In this document: positions 46,157 through 57,049 of the stretch, piece by piece
How positions within the stretch are numbered: the stretch's first letter is position 1
Layout of the letters: each line of letters opens with the position of its first letter
Assembly (NCBI GenBank): GCA_018287875.1
Contig: JAGVVL010000017.1
Location: 1,922,001 to 1,986,000 of the forward strand
Direction: 5' to 3'
Length of the DNA: 64,000 bases
Source of the DNA: Nigrospora sphaerica
Lineage: Eukaryota; Ascomycota; Sordariomycetes; Amphisphaeriales; Apiosporaceae
Notes under the pieces: model-generated
What the model was told of the DNA's origin: nothing
What the model saw: only the letters and a program-made list of their open reading frames with translations
The model's database searches: none
Program-made: the position numbers and the translations under genes

Positions 46157-47138
46157 GGTTGATGCCGACAGTGTGAAGCACGGTGGTTTCGTAGTGTGCC
46201 TGGATTCGAACGGAACCAGTTGTAAAATCATTAGGAGCGGACCGCTGCTGCTTGATAGCGAGACGGGATCGTAGCGACGGAGGCAGGGAATGACAAAAGA
46301 AATATATGAGGGGTGAAGAACAAGCTGATCATGGTTCATCAGCAAAATTCTGGATATCAGGGGACGAAAAGCGGTTTATATATACTGCAAATGCAAGAAG
46401 AGGTCTTTCTCGTAGTCACTGTCCGTTCACGTTCCATTTCCCTCGGCTCTCTTATCGCAATTCGTTTCATCTGATGAGTCGTCTGCAGCCATATTAAGGT
46501 GTGTTTTGCTTGTTTCAAGCACCAAGGATGACAGCTTTCGATCGTCTCTCGCTTCTCCCTGAGATTGGAATTTGTGTCGTGTCATCTTGCCATGAGTTGA
46601 GAAATTCCGAGCTTCCCTCTACACTACTACGTGCAACCTACTGTAGTCAAAGTAGCTAGTGAACACACAATGCTGTAATAAAAAGAAAGTTGCTGCTGAT
46701 CAAAAGCACCTTGGGTTTACCTTTTACCAGGTTAGAAATCGCGTCACTACTTCATCGCAGGCATGTTTCATCTAATAACCAAAACGACTCCGCTTCTCCT
46801 TCAAACCACCTACCTCTTTGGCATATTTTTAGTCACTTGGCCCGAACTCTGTTCTAATCAAGAAGCAGGTATAATCAAAGAAGATAATTTGGCAGCACTT
46901 ATTTGCGAGGCCCGGCATATGGTGGAATTGCGTCTCGCGACTCGGCTCAACTGTGGCCGGTTACACAGGTTAGCAGAGGACCGGGAGGACATTCTGGCAT
47001 CTATGACTTGTGCCCAGAAATTCTCGACCAACGGCTACCCGTAAAAGACCTCTTCTTTGTGGTTGGGCCTGAAGAAATTTTGTTGCCCAAAGAGAATACA
47101 CCTAAGTCCTTGTAAAAAGAGAGTGACTCGTTAACAAT
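46157..47138. other. low-GC intergenic stretch
   Basis: Noticeably more A/T-rich than the genic parts of the window. A + strand frame from 46763 reads 93 codons (MFHLITKTTPLLLQ...) without a recognised motif. I see no supportable gene. The first part carries the promoter of the small secreted protein. Confidence 0.5.
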
Positions 47139-47249
47139 GAGGTCAGGGGCTAGAAACGGCTATCTCACGAAAAAAGAGGTCGGGGGCCACAAACGCTGTC
47201 CTCGTGAATAAAGAGGTCAGACGCTAGAAACGGCTGTCTCGTGAACAAT
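47139..47249. repeat. 37-bp tandem repeat, three copies
   Basis: Units start at 47139, 47176 and 47213, each beginning GAGGTC and containing CTAGAAACGGCT or a near match, then a CTC(A/G)(C/T)GAA-like end. The copies differ mostly by C/T and A/G changes. A partial copy (GTGACTCGTTAACAAT) may precede the array. Confidence 0.8.
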
Positions 47250-47639
47250 GAAAACAGATGCTTTTAAGAGGTACAAAGCAACCTTTGAAGACATTGGCTG
47301 ATAACAATATCGTAGAACGTGACCTCGATACCAACACTGACCCATTACGCGTGCTTATATATTCCCCGTATATGACGTTAACTTTGAGAATTCCTTAGTA
47401 CACTCCAGGCACAATCTCGACATCGCCTTGACAGGTCATCTGCGACAATCTGCAACTGCGACATAAAGCTAACCACATATACATAAGCCAAACGGTAACA
47501 CATCTCGAGACGAGCCCATCGTGGTGGATTCCGACAACGGCAAAATCACTCCTGGAATCTCCTGTGTACTACTGCGAATATAGCCAAGAGGAAAAGAATA
47601 CGTTTCTCTGCTGCGCTTACGTAGAGCTAGGAACCGACG

Positions 47640-48234
47640 GCCAGGTGCCAAACACTGCTCCAAATGGCAGCAACCGGCGGCAGTACGGCTGGTAAGAGCG
47701 CCTCGACGTTTCCGTTTGGTTCCGGCCCGATGACGGCACGGCGCCGAAGGAAACGGGCAGCCTGGGGGCCGCCCTCTTGCAGCGGGATCAGACCTGCGGC
47801 GGGTCTTTCAGGAATAGCATGAGAAGCTTCGCCGCTGAAACGGCCATGAAGGAGAGCACAGAAGAATTGGAACTGGTCAAGCAGGACTTCGATTTTGACG
47901 ACTTCGCACACCTTCCCGACGAGCGGCCCAAGGAGATCGGTGCCCAGGAGACGTGCGTCTAGGGTGCCGAACTCAACAAGGGAAACCTCTTCATCGTAGA
48001 TAGCCTGTCAGTCGACCTGAAGATGTGGTGCAAGGGGTTGGGCCGCCACCTCTTCCAGGTCCTGGTGGAAATCGCGCCTCGCAAAGGCCCCCACTACACG
48101 ATCCTTGCGCGGCCCGTGTTCTTGGCCAAGAAGACGTGGGAGGCCATGGAGGAGGAGATGAATGGGGTTGAGTTGACGACCGAACAGAAGAATGAGATCA
48201 GGGCGGACAATCTGGAGCCGCCCCTGCAGTTCTA
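47640..48234 (+). pseudogene. GNAT-like acetyltransferase relic with in-frame stops
   Basis: One frame (that of 47777) reads from about 47640 to the stop at 48234 and is interrupted only by a TAG near 47691 and another at 47960-47962. The intact segment GNLFIVDSLSVDLKMWCKGLGRHLFQVL resembles the strand-turn-helix of the acetyl-CoA site of GNAT proteins (a V..K..GLG..L pattern), and the helical end LTTEQKNEIRADNLEPP follows. Both stops could be former TGG (Trp) codons changed by a G-to-A transition. The family assignment is tentative because only one motif is seen; it could instead be a gene with an unrecognised intron. Confidence 0.35.
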
Positions 48235-48701
48235 GCACGCCCTAGGCCTCCGGCGCGTTGGTGCTCTAGAGTGGCTCGGTCTCTCTTCCGATAGAGACCA
48301 CGCAGCCACCCGCCTTCCAGAGGAAAAAGATGCCGAGAAGAATAAGCAGGCATGCTGCGAGTGCTAGATAGAGCGTGTGAACTGTCGAGGCAAGCTACCG
48401 AGCGGTTTCGGTTTGGTGGAGGAGGGCAATGCTTTTCTTTCCTTCAGGGGCAACTTAACCTATGTGTTGGGGTAAGTGAGATACAATTATATTGTCCTAG
48501 GCTTTTTAGCCGGACCTTACAAAAAGCCTCCGCCGAGCCATGAGTGAAAGGAGGTTTGCATTATTCCTCCCTCAAGTATTACTAGCACTGAGCTTTGCAT
48601 TTCTTGATTTCTAGTTGTGACTAATAGTCGCAGTATAGGTTACACTGGCGCGTGAGGAACTTGTAGCCTCCAGCTCCTGCACGCCTCAATGCATCGGCTT
48701 C
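48235..48701. other. intergenic, thioesterase 3' flank
   Basis: 467 bp with no supportable gene; it holds the 3' end of the minus-strand thioesterase transcript. Confidence 0.5.
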
Positions 48702-49717
48702 TTAATCCTTGCTCTTCGCCGCCTCGGAAGGGACGGTGTAAGGGTCGGTCGTTTGTGCTTTCCAAGCCTGAACAATATATCTGGAGGGGGGAAAAAGTAC
48801 GTGTTGGTACTTGTCAGGCGGTTCAGATGCAGGTGGGGATCATCGCTGAGAACTTACTTGGTGTGGCTTCCTCGGGCTGCGAGCGCACCGCTCTCGGTTT
48901 TGAAAACGATTGAGGTGTACGCCAGATTCTTACCCACTGGGATGTATCAGTAGCCGACATCGTAAACACCTTGGCCGCCATGTGCCAGGACTATAGAAAC
49001 CTACTCTTGTCGCAGGTAGCTGTACCCAGAATCTTCTCGCCGACCTTGCCTCCACTGCTAATGTACGTCACTGAAAGCCGGGGGGTTCCTTCAGGTCAGC
49101 ATTGCTCGGGGGCTATCTATGTAGTCATGGGTTGCTCCTCACCATTCAAATCCGTGGACACACCGGTCGCGAATAGGCCCATGGAAGCAACAGCAAGCGA
49201 GCCGCCAAAGTCGACCATGCTGGCGATGGTGCCGCCGTGCATGATGCCCAGACGGTTCTGCCCAGGAGTCAGTACGTAATGTGAGGCTCACGCATGACTC
49301 TGGGCTGCTGGTACCGTATGGTGCTTGGTGATGTCAAGCTCAAAGTCGACGGTGCCAGGTTTCGCAGCAGTCACTCGAAGCTATGGGTAATCATTGACAA
49401 GTGAGTTCCCTGTTTTCGCATGGCCCGTGGAATCAGACATACATGCTTTCCGAACAGCCTGCCGCTGGCTGTCAGAGAAAACGCCGTTGTCGCATTGAAT
49501 TGCCCCAGCTCACCAGCCGGGAAGGGGAATACTGACCTCGGCTCCAGGCCCGAATCGACCATGAAGGACTTGACGACCTGTCAAGATGGGCGCTTCTCCA
49601 TCAGCGCGTGCCCATTATAGCCGTTGGCAATATGCGGGGGTGGGGAGGACGAGACGTCCGAAGCCCACGAACCTTCTGCACAAATGCCAGGGGATTAACA
49701 GCGGCTTTGGACGGCAT
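48702..49717 (-). CDS. acyl-CoA thioesterase, THEM2-like (hotdog fold, 4HBT)
   Basis: Eight short exons, invisible as one ORF: 49717-49673, 49577-49537, 49464-49443, 49380-49315, 49257-49143, 49070-49005, 48936-48858, 48780-48702, giving 170 residues, the normal size. Exon 5 carries the signature NRLGIMHGGTIASMVDFGGS: Asn, HGG and the Asp in MVDFGGS are the expected catalytic and binding residues of THEM2/PaaI-type thioesterases. Other conserved blocks are ELDITKHHT, GVSTDLNVTYISSGGKVGE, NLAYTSIVFK and ARGSHTKYIVQAW; each spans or abuts a junction and supports it. Family members hydrolyse fatty acyl-CoA and commonly act as tetramers. Exon 3 is only 22 nt. The 72-nt intron before it has no in-frame stop, so intron retention would insert 24 residues; which form is used is uncertain. 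Confidence 0.85.
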
Positions 49718-50335
49718 GATGAATACTGAGAACGGAAACAAAAACTTAATTGGACACAAAGGGGGCGAGGTGATGGTTGGGATGTCGTCCTAAGAAGCTC
49801 AAGCTCGGGTATTCGAAGCGATCGGTCAATGGGAATTGGAAGCGATAGAGGCCCCCGCCCGCGTTGCCGGTAAAGCGGGCCCGTATCTGCTTGTCTGCCT
49901 ATGGATCCGTGTCCAGCTACCGCCTCCGTACTCTTTCCATGACTAGGGCTACTTAGGTAGGGCCAGCAAACTTGAATAGATCTGCCAGTGGTGCCTGGTT
50001 CTAGAGATGTAACTGCTAGAGATAGATAGGCAGTTATTACCTTGTATACAGAAGAGGGAAATACGAGACGATAGCCGGCTTCCCACGCCTCCAGTACAGG
50101 TGGGCTGCCCGGGGCTTACGCTAAGGAACCTTGGGTAGCGGGACGGATGAAAGTGGGGTCGGGCTTTTTCCAGAGAAATAAATTTAGCCGCCAATGGTTC
50201 TCGCCTGCGGCAGTCAAGACAGCCAGTCAGCCAGTCATTCCGTCTCACAGGCTCCTTTGCGCCTCTCCCACTTCGGCTTCTCCTCTTCCTCCTCATCGTG
50301 CGACCGTCATGGCTGCCTGCTGAACGGCCACTACC
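49718..50335. promoter_or_regulatory. divergent promoter region, thioesterase and nucleolar gene
   Basis: 618 bp between divergent start codons. The last 100 bp before ATG 50336 are pyrimidine-rich. No specific element is recognised. Confidence 0.4.
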
Positions 50336-52111
50336 ATGGAGACCATCCCGACGAGGCCCAAGAAGAAAGCCACTCCCACCAAGCCCGCCTTCGTAGTCAA
50401 CGGGGACGGGTATACGCGTCTGCACATTACGCCCCTCGACCCCGAGCTCTTCAACGTCGTTGTTCCTGCAGCAGCGCGCCCGCTCGCCCGCAACGTATCA
50501 TACCACTCCATTGAGGCCTTTCCGGAACGGCGCTACGGCTTCGTGGACCTGCCTCAGCCCGACGCCGAGAAGCTGAAGAAGAAGCTGCACGGCGCCGTGC
50601 TGAAGGGCGTCAAGATGCGTGTCGAGCCTGCGAGGTCAGAGTCCATACCGCAACCGACGGGCGACGTGCCAGCCGACCCCCCACGCGCCAAGAAGCCCAA
50701 GAAGGAGAAAAAGGACAAGAAGCGCAAGCGTGACGAGGAGGTTGTCGAGGGTGTCGCCATCCACGACCGCAAGATTAAACGGGGCTGGACCGTGACCGAG
50801 GGCGACATGATCAAGGAAAAGCGGAAAGACAAGGAGAGGAAGAGCAAGGACAAGAAGGACAAAAAGACCGAGAAGGGCCGGAAAATCAAGTCCAAGTACA
50901 CTGACGGGCCCGAATGTCTCTTCAAGCAGAAGCTGCCCGAAGTCCCCGGCACCAAGGACGCTGCTGACGCCCCTGACGCGCCGAAGCGCAAGAAGAGAAA
51001 GGGCGACCGCGAGGTCGTAATCCACGAGTTCGCCAAGACGAACAAGGTCCCAACCTTTCTCAAGTCCACCGTTGAGGCCAACACATCGGAGCCCCTGACA
51101 TTCGAGGATGGCAAGGGCTGGGTCAACGCCGAGGGTGAGGTCGTTGAGCCCATGAAGATCACACGGCCAGCCACCCCGGTCAAGACGAAGCCAGCGAAGA
51201 AGAAGAAGAAGAGGTCGCCCGAACCGGAGCCGGAGCTCGTCCAGGAAGACGACGACGACACCAGCAGCAGTGGCTCCTCGTCTGGTTCTGAATCCGAGGC
51301 GGAAATCCCGCCTAGTAAACCCAAGCTGGCAACGAAAGCGAAGGCGAACCAGAAAACTCTAGAGCCCGCTGCTACGCCTGCCGACGACGATGATACCAGC
51401 AGTAGCGGTACCTCGTCCGAGTCCGAGTCCGAGGGCGAGAACTCGGCAGACGAAGCACCGAGGCCCGCAACTCCCCTACAGAAATTGACAGTCGATACTG
51501 CCGCTACCAGCAGTCCCTCTTCGTCCAATGCTCAGCTGGAATCTTCCCGGCCCAAATCATCAGCCTCGGCCACAAGTCTTACCATCAAGATCCCGCCCGT
51601 GACCCCAGCCAAGGTGCACCCTCTGGAAGCTCTATACAAACGACCTGCCGGCACCACTGGTGAGGCTGCGCCGGTCGAGTCCCAGCCCTTTAGTTTCTTT
51701 GGGAATGACGATATCGAGGATGAGGGCGAGGAAGGCGACGGCGCCGAGGCGGACGGCCCCGCCCTTCCCATGACGCCCTTCTCCAAACAGGATCTTGAGT
51801 TCCGGCATACCCGGAGCGCCGCGCCCACACCTGACACAGCCCACCCGAGTCGCCTGGCCAACTTCTGGCCCAGCCAGGCCGAGATGCCCGAGGAGTACGA
51901 CGAGGACGCCGAAGATCTCGAGGATGAGGAGGGTGACACGACCATGGCCAACACGGCCGCCAACAGCTCCAAGGAAGAGACCAGCGACTTTCAGAAGTCG
52001 TTCTGGGAGAACCGGGGCGACCTCAATCGTTCCTGGAAGAAGCGGAGAAAGCTGGCTCATAAGGAGAAGAGGAACCGGGAGAACCGCGCGCGTGCTGCCC
52101 GGGCAATTTGA
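50336..52111 (+). CDS. charged nucleolar-type protein with RRM-like N-terminus (SRP40/Nop8-like)
   Basis: Single exon, 591 residues from ATG 50336. Residues about 25-100 (YTRLHITPLDPELFNVVVP ... RYGFVDLPQPDAEKLKKKL ... GVKMRVEPAR) have the strand/helix spacing of an RNA-recognition-like fold. They are followed by Lys-rich stretches (KKPKKEKKDKKRKRDEE), suitable as nuclear or nucleolar localisation signals. The middle has acidic serine runs (DDDDTSSSGSSSGSESEAE and a second similar block), typical of CK2-phosphorylated nucleolar proteins such as SRP40/NOPP140. The C-terminus SFWENRGDLNRSWKKRRKL followed by basic repeats resembles the tail of fungal Nop8-like ribosome-assembly proteins. A role in pre-rRNA processing is inferred, not demonstrated. 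Confidence 0.7.
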   Translation: METIPTRPKKKATPTKPAFVVNGDGYTRLHITPLDPELFNVVVPAAARPLARNVSYHSIEAFPERRYGFVDLPQPDAEKLKKKLHGAVLKGVKMRVEPARSESIPQPTGDVPADPPRAKKPKKEKKDKKRKRDEEVVEGVAIHDRKIKRGWTVTEGDMIKEKRKDKERKSKDKKDKKTEKGRKIKSKYTDGPECLFKQKLPEVPGTKDAADAPDAPKRKKRKGDREVVIHEFAKTNKVPTFLKSTVEANTSEPLTFEDGKGWVNAEGEVVEPMKITRPATPVKTKPAKKKKKRSPEPEPELVQEDDDDTSSSGSSSGSESEAEIPPSKPKLATKAKANQKTLEPAATPADDDDTSSSGTSSESESEGENSADEAPRPATPLQKLTVDTAATSSPSSSNAQLESSRPKSSASATSLTIKIPPVTPAKVHPLEALYKRPAGTTGEAAPVESQPFSFFGNDDIEDEGEEGDGAEADGPALPMTPFSKQDLEFRHTRSAAPTPDTAHPSRLANFWPSQAEMPEEYDEDAEDLEDEEGDTTMANTAANSSKEETSDFQKSFWENRGDLNRSWKKRRKLAHKEKRNRENRARAARAI

Positions 52112-53988
52112 TGATTCGGGATATGAAGTCGAAGCTTTCTCGATCTAGATGTCCTATACATGTAGACGACTTGTACGCCGATACCCCATGTCCGCTGGGA
52201 TGCAGCGAGTATTCCTATTAGCATTCTTCCTTACTGAGATATGGCTTGGTAATAGAGGCACCCGTGAGTGTTTCGGGGCCTTGAGCAACTCCGCCGACCC
52301 GTTTCTTTGTGTGGATGACTTACGGAAAGCATCCTAAAGCCAGCTGTGGCGGTATTTCAGCGAGACCCAAGGTGTTTCCATTTCCGCGACGGAGCAGCAG
52401 ATGCCGTTCGGCTATCGTTGTCTGCTCAACTTAGGACACCTGGATGTTTTATCTTGCGTAAGACCGTTAACGGTACAGGACTGTATAGTGTTTTCTATCG
52501 CGAACGCTTGTTTACCACTTGATATTCTTCTAGCTTGGTGAACAGAGCAACCTGGGTTAGGTGAATGCTTACTCGCGTACCTTTTCAAGTAACCAGGTCA
52601 TGACTGCAAAGCAGGAGGACAGCTTCTCAGTCTTTGTCGGTAGAAACCAAAGAAGATCGGACACACTCTAGATTCCTTCCGGTCTATTTGGAAGCTATAT
52701 TCTACCACTGAAGATGGCACGTGGCGCACGCCAGCAAAGGCCGACAGGTCCCCCGCTTTATAGGCAGATAATGTATATTGGCCTGTTCTAGACTGTACCC
52801 ATGAGTATTTCGTCTTATATTCATATCCATTGCATCACTTAGATTCAAAACAGAGACGACCAGGATCTACGGCCCCCCTGGAAGGAGTGACTATCGGCAT
52901 TCTGGCGCGGCGTCATCGACAGCGCCACCAGGAGCTCATGGGAGGCAACCAAGCCATGGGATGCGCCTCGTGAGCTTACCATACGACGCCTGGGCTCGGC
53001 ATACCCTCGAGAATGTATTCTATGCCCCTACGCCTCGCCAATATTAGGGCGAAGATGTAAATCTACCGACTAAGAGTCGGATTCAGCCACGTAATTCCGG
53101 TGTGAGCACGATGGCAACAGGACGAGGCCTAGGCACGCGAGGATGACGGCACTGGACCTCGGCCATGACTGCATTGGACCATCGCAGCAGAAATGATACA
53201 GCACGAGATGGAGGGTGCTACACAGGCCAAAAACAATTCCTATGGTTTTGTAGAGAAGGGACCGAGCACAACTTTTCGAGGCAATCATTCCTTATTTTGG
53301 ACGGAAATGACGCTCCGAATTTAATGCCGGTGTTCTTCGTCTGCTGAAAAATGTAAGCATCGTGTTTCTTCCGAAATCAAGGAAATGCCGAGTCCCTTCG
53401 TAGGCTACTGGCGTTTGCCATTTCACTCCTGGGCACCTACATCACAACCCGCCATGTTCACCAGCGTCTATCACCACCAGAGAGCTCATCGTTTCCATTA
53501 GTCGCATCCATCGAGGAGGTGAATACACATTGAATTGATCTGAAAGCAGATGACCCCTCCATCAGCCAGAGGGTGTTGTTGTGCTGCTGCTTCGTACCCA
53601 GCCGCGTCGTAGTAGCCCCCCCCTTCCCCTTCTCTGCACCGTCGCGTCTTTTCTATGTACTTTCTTCTCGTCCCGCGAATCCTCCTTTTGCGCCCAAGGA
53701 ACCTGAGCGTCACCGTAACACGTTGGCTTGCGTTCGCAGGCTGCATCCATTCGTGCAAATCAAATCTTGGGTCTGTCTCTGGCAGAGAATCCCCCCTGCC
53801 CAGAACCCCCGGATTCTCACAAGACGGCAAGGCAGCAAGATATTGTCCCTCCTGGTCGCAACTATTGCTTTCAAATCATCCAAGCTCACTTGCAGGTAGA
53901 ATATCATCGAGACCCCGACCAAAATTCTTTCCTACTTGCTAACATAACAATAAACAGTGCCTCCCACGCGACGACTCTAGACGGCGGC
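52112..53988. other. 1.9-kb intergenic region
   Basis: No gene recognised. ORFs are short. The last 400 bp are CT-rich and form the probable promoter and leader of the membrane protein; a possible leader intron ends near 53957 (TAAACAG). Confidence 0.5.
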
Positions 53989-56049
53989 ATGTCGCTCAAA
54001 GGTTCGCCCTGGCGGCACCACTCGCTGCCTGTGGTTTCACGACCTGACAACCCTACGCCTTCCAAATCATCCGCCATGGCCGGAAACGACGGCGACGATT
54101 GGCCCCTGTCCAATCACGGTGGCAGTGGCGATGGTGTCGAGTCCTCTTCCACCACGAGCTCGTCCGCCAGCGACAAGAAGCTGGCGATCCCTTCATGCGA
54201 ATCCCGGGGTTTCCAGACATACTTTTCCCGTCGCCAGCCGACCATTCTGGCGTCCTCTGGCCCCCACGAACCCGCCGCTGCCCATCTTTCGCTGGCCACG
54301 GCGAGTCGTTTCGGTTCGCGTGCCAGTTTCCAGAGCAGCTCCACAGGCCGCCAGCTCAAGGAAGGCCTGGCCAGCACGGGATCTTTTTTCTCCCTCACCA
54401 AGTCGCCCGTCAAAGTGGGCAAGCCCTCTGGGTTCCACCATACTGCTGGCAGTGCTGAGTTTGGAGGCCACCCCTTGGCCAGGAGCCTCGACGACGGCCC
54501 CGGTTCGGGCCCGGGATCCGTGAATACGCGGATTGACACGCAGTCGGTCCTGCTCGACGTCCGCACACATAGCCGCTTGAGCAACATCACGTCGCTTCCC
54601 GTATGCATGCCGAACGCGGCCTCGTCCATGGGCGTTGCCGACTTCGACGCAAGCTCGACTCGCAGTTCAACACGTCCTGATGCCAACCCCCTTCCGTCTC
54701 CCCGTACTCATGGGGTCTGGAACGACGACCAAGAACCAGCCTCATTCGTGGTACCAGAGTTTCTTCCAAGAAAATCGAGCTTTCTTCGATACTTGTCCCT
54801 GGCCAAAACGAAGGAGAATCTCGACATTGTCGTCTCGCTAGTGTTGATTCATCTCGCGCTCGTCTCGGCTATAGCTGCCCTTGGGGTCATTGCTCACATC
54901 AGTGGAAAGAGTCGCACTCTGCCAACGGCTGTTATTGCCTGGATCAGCGTGTCCATTGCCATGCTGGTCCTCTTTGGGATCTACCTGATCTACAGTATCT
55001 GCCAACGATGGTCCACTCTCCGCTACCGCCAGCGCCGTAGCCGCATTGTAGAGGAGGAGGCTTATCGCATGAGCAACCTGGACAAGATGAGCCACCACGG
55101 CCACGGTGCACCCGCTATCTACGAGCCGGAGTCTGAATCACAGCCAAACTCAGAGCCGACGGGGCCGGCCGAGGGCGAACCTGAGGACATGAGCGAAATG
55201 AAGTGTGCGAGCATTATTGACAGCCGACGCCAGAGCCTTCTCAACAGCCGGCGCGACAGTAAGCGTACCGGCGGCATCTTCGACGCGCAGCTGGTGGAGG
55301 ACGGGCTACAGGCGCTAGAGGCAGGCCAAACAACTCCGCGCGCCAGCCTGATCGGCATTGCCCGGAGCGATTCGCTCCTCCTCAGCGCGGCACGGCGACA
55401 GCGATACGAGAAGGAGGAGGAGCCGAGCATATCGTCCAGTAGCACCGTGACGGGAGCCGCCGAGGAGCCCGAGGCCGAGACGGACCGGGCCATCACGAGC
55501 GATCGGCAGCAGCCCGCAGAACCGAGCAGCCCCTTCGACGAGTTGGTGTGCCGCGTGCCGACCGGCTACAGCCTGCCCAGCAGCAGCAGCCAAGCGAGCA
55601 CCATCTACAACCTTCCCGTCGCGCCCCTTACGCCGCCGCCGCCGCCGCCCGGCGCCGGCCTGCCGTCGTGCGGCACGCACTCGACGCTGGACTCGCTGTA
55701 CGGGGCGTACGGGGCCGACCCGTGCGCGGCGCGGGCGCAGTACGCGGCGGACGCGCCGACGCGGCCCGAGGAGGCGCTGGGGTCGCACCCGGTGGCGCAC
55801 GTCGTCGTCCACGCCCGGCTAGGCACCAACAACCCGTTCCGCCCGCGCCCCATCACGACCGAGGTCGGCACGCCCGAGTCCCAGAAGAGCCTGGACCGCC
55901 GCCCCCGGCCCCCCGTGGCGGCCGCGCCCGCGCCCGGCGAGAGCGGCGGTGTCGCGGACAGGGAGCCGGAGCGCGACCCCTGGGCCTGGGGCTGCACCAT
56001 GACGCCCATCGACGAGGAGCGGAGCGAATCGGCTCATGGCGGTTTTTGA
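53989..56049 (+). CDS. fungal two-TM membrane protein, low complexity flanks
   Basis: 686 residues from ATG 53989 (MSLKGSPWRHHSLPVV). The frame is open back to 53728 but has no ATG there; ATG 54076 (MAGNDGDDWPL) is an alternative. Residues about 1-275 are Ser-rich and disordered (SSSTTSSSASDKK, SRFGSRASFQSSS). Two adjacent transmembrane segments follow: IVVSLVLIHLALVSAIAALG and VIAWISVSIAMLVLFGIYLI (about 283-335), separated by a short loop. The cytosolic C-terminus begins with a basic YRQRRSRIVEEEAY segment, then long Ser/Pro-rich stretches (TPPPPPPGAGLP). No enzymatic domain is recognised. The layout suggests a fungal-specific membrane scaffold with phosphorylatable tails, but function is unknown. 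Confidence 0.75.
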   Translation: MSLKGSPWRHHSLPVVSRPDNPTPSKSSAMAGNDGDDWPLSNHGGSGDGVESSSTTSSSASDKKLAIPSCESRGFQTYFSRRQPTILASSGPHEPAAAHLSLATASRFGSRASFQSSSTGRQLKEGLASTGSFFSLTKSPVKVGKPSGFHHTAGSAEFGGHPLARSLDDGPGSGPGSVNTRIDTQSVLLDVRTHSRLSNITSLPVCMPNAASSMGVADFDASSTRSSTRPDANPLPSPRTHGVWNDDQEPASFVVPEFLPRKSSFLRYLSLAKTKENLDIVVSLVLIHLALVSAIAALGVIAHISGKSRTLPTAVIAWISVSIAMLVLFGIYLIYSICQRWSTLRYRQRRSRIVEEEAYRMSNLDKMSHHGHGAPAIYEPESESQPNSEPTGPAEGEPEDMSEMKCASIIDSRRQSLLNSRRDSKRTGGIFDAQLVEDGLQALEAGQTTPRASLIGIARSDSLLLSAARRQRYEKEEEPSISSSSTVTGAAEEPEAETDRAITSDRQQPAEPSSPFDELVCRVPTGYSLPSSSSQASTIYNLPVAPLTPPPPPPGAGLPSCGTHSTLDSLYGAYGADPCAARAQYAADAPTRPEEALGSHPVAHVVVHARLGTNNPFRPRPITTEVGTPESQKSLDRRPRPPVAAAPAPGESGGVADREPERDPWAWGCTMTPIDEERSESAHGGF

Positions 56050-57049
56050 TCCATGGCGGTTTGTCATGGCGAGCGGCTTCCGAGACGGTCCTTGGCGGAA
56101 TGGTCGGTTCAACCTCTTCCCCGTCCTCGGGTGACCTTGCTGCATGGGTCGGCCAAGGGAGAAGGGTTTCGACTGGCTATGGGGTGCCCGGCAGAGATGG
56201 TAACCATATCTTTTAGGCGACAGGCGGCAATGGTTTTGTTTGTGTTCTTGGCTCCCGTCTTAGGAGCCCCTAATTCCTTGTACAATACGGCGAAGTACGT
56301 CACTGAGGGAACACGAAGACATAGAGCGTCACGAATACACGCTCTTATTACCACTTGGGTTTATATCGATCCTATGCAGAGGTGTTCAACCACTGATTTG
56401 CCTTGTAAGGATCGTTTTATAGCCTGTCTTTTGCTTGTGCTCCTAGTAAGCGCCCCTAAGCGTGCCGTCGCAAGCGTAGATCTAAAGAAAGCACAGCCAA
56501 TCACGAGCCCGCGAAGGGGCCTTGGCGGCCCAGCACCCCTGATGCGTCTAGCGGCCGCGAGACCCTGACTCTTTCTTTCTCTCTACTCGCCGTGTCTCCG
56601 GGCTTCCAACGTAAACCCGCGCGTTCTCCCCTAGACCTGCCTATTCGGGCTACCTCGCACATCAGCTGCCGGGTGCCAAGAGGCGGCCAGGAGAGAGTGA
56701 TCGTCGCAGCGTCCTTATCTCACACACGTGCTGCATGCGCTTCAGCGAACCATTCGGCACCTATCCCCTCGTGTCGCGTCTTCCGGGCCCCCAAGCCGCG
56801 CCGGCCCTTGTCATGGCCATTTGCACATTCCTCAAACGGCGATGGGCTCCCGAGGGGGAACGTCGACCCCTGGTATGGGTATAGGTATATAGAGCCGGTG
56901 TGGCACGACCGCAATGGTAGCCTTTGCGAAATCCTCCAGCGAGCCCTACGTCCCTCTACCCGCTCCCTCCGTGCCAGCTTCGCCCCTTCCCCGCCGTAAA
57001 GCCTCTGCCCGTTCCCCCGGATCTTCCTGCCCCGGCCCCAGTCGTCAAG
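56050..57049. other. intergenic, ribonuclease promoter
   Basis: 1 kb with no other gene seen. A TATATAG at 56886-56892 lies about 160 bp upstream of the ribonuclease ATG. Overlapping ORFs on both strands lack motifs. Confidence 0.5.
56886..56892 (+). promoter_or_regulatory. possible TATA box of the secreted ribonuclease
   Basis: TATATAG, 158 bp upstream of ATG 57050, followed by a pyrimidine-rich leader. Position fits a leader of about 120 nt, but the transcription start is not known. Confidence 0.35.

Noticed and set aside
46200..46290. B-box-like CGTTCGAATCC on the minus strand
   Set aside because: It lies in the leader of the small secreted gene and has no accompanying A-box or acceptor stem.
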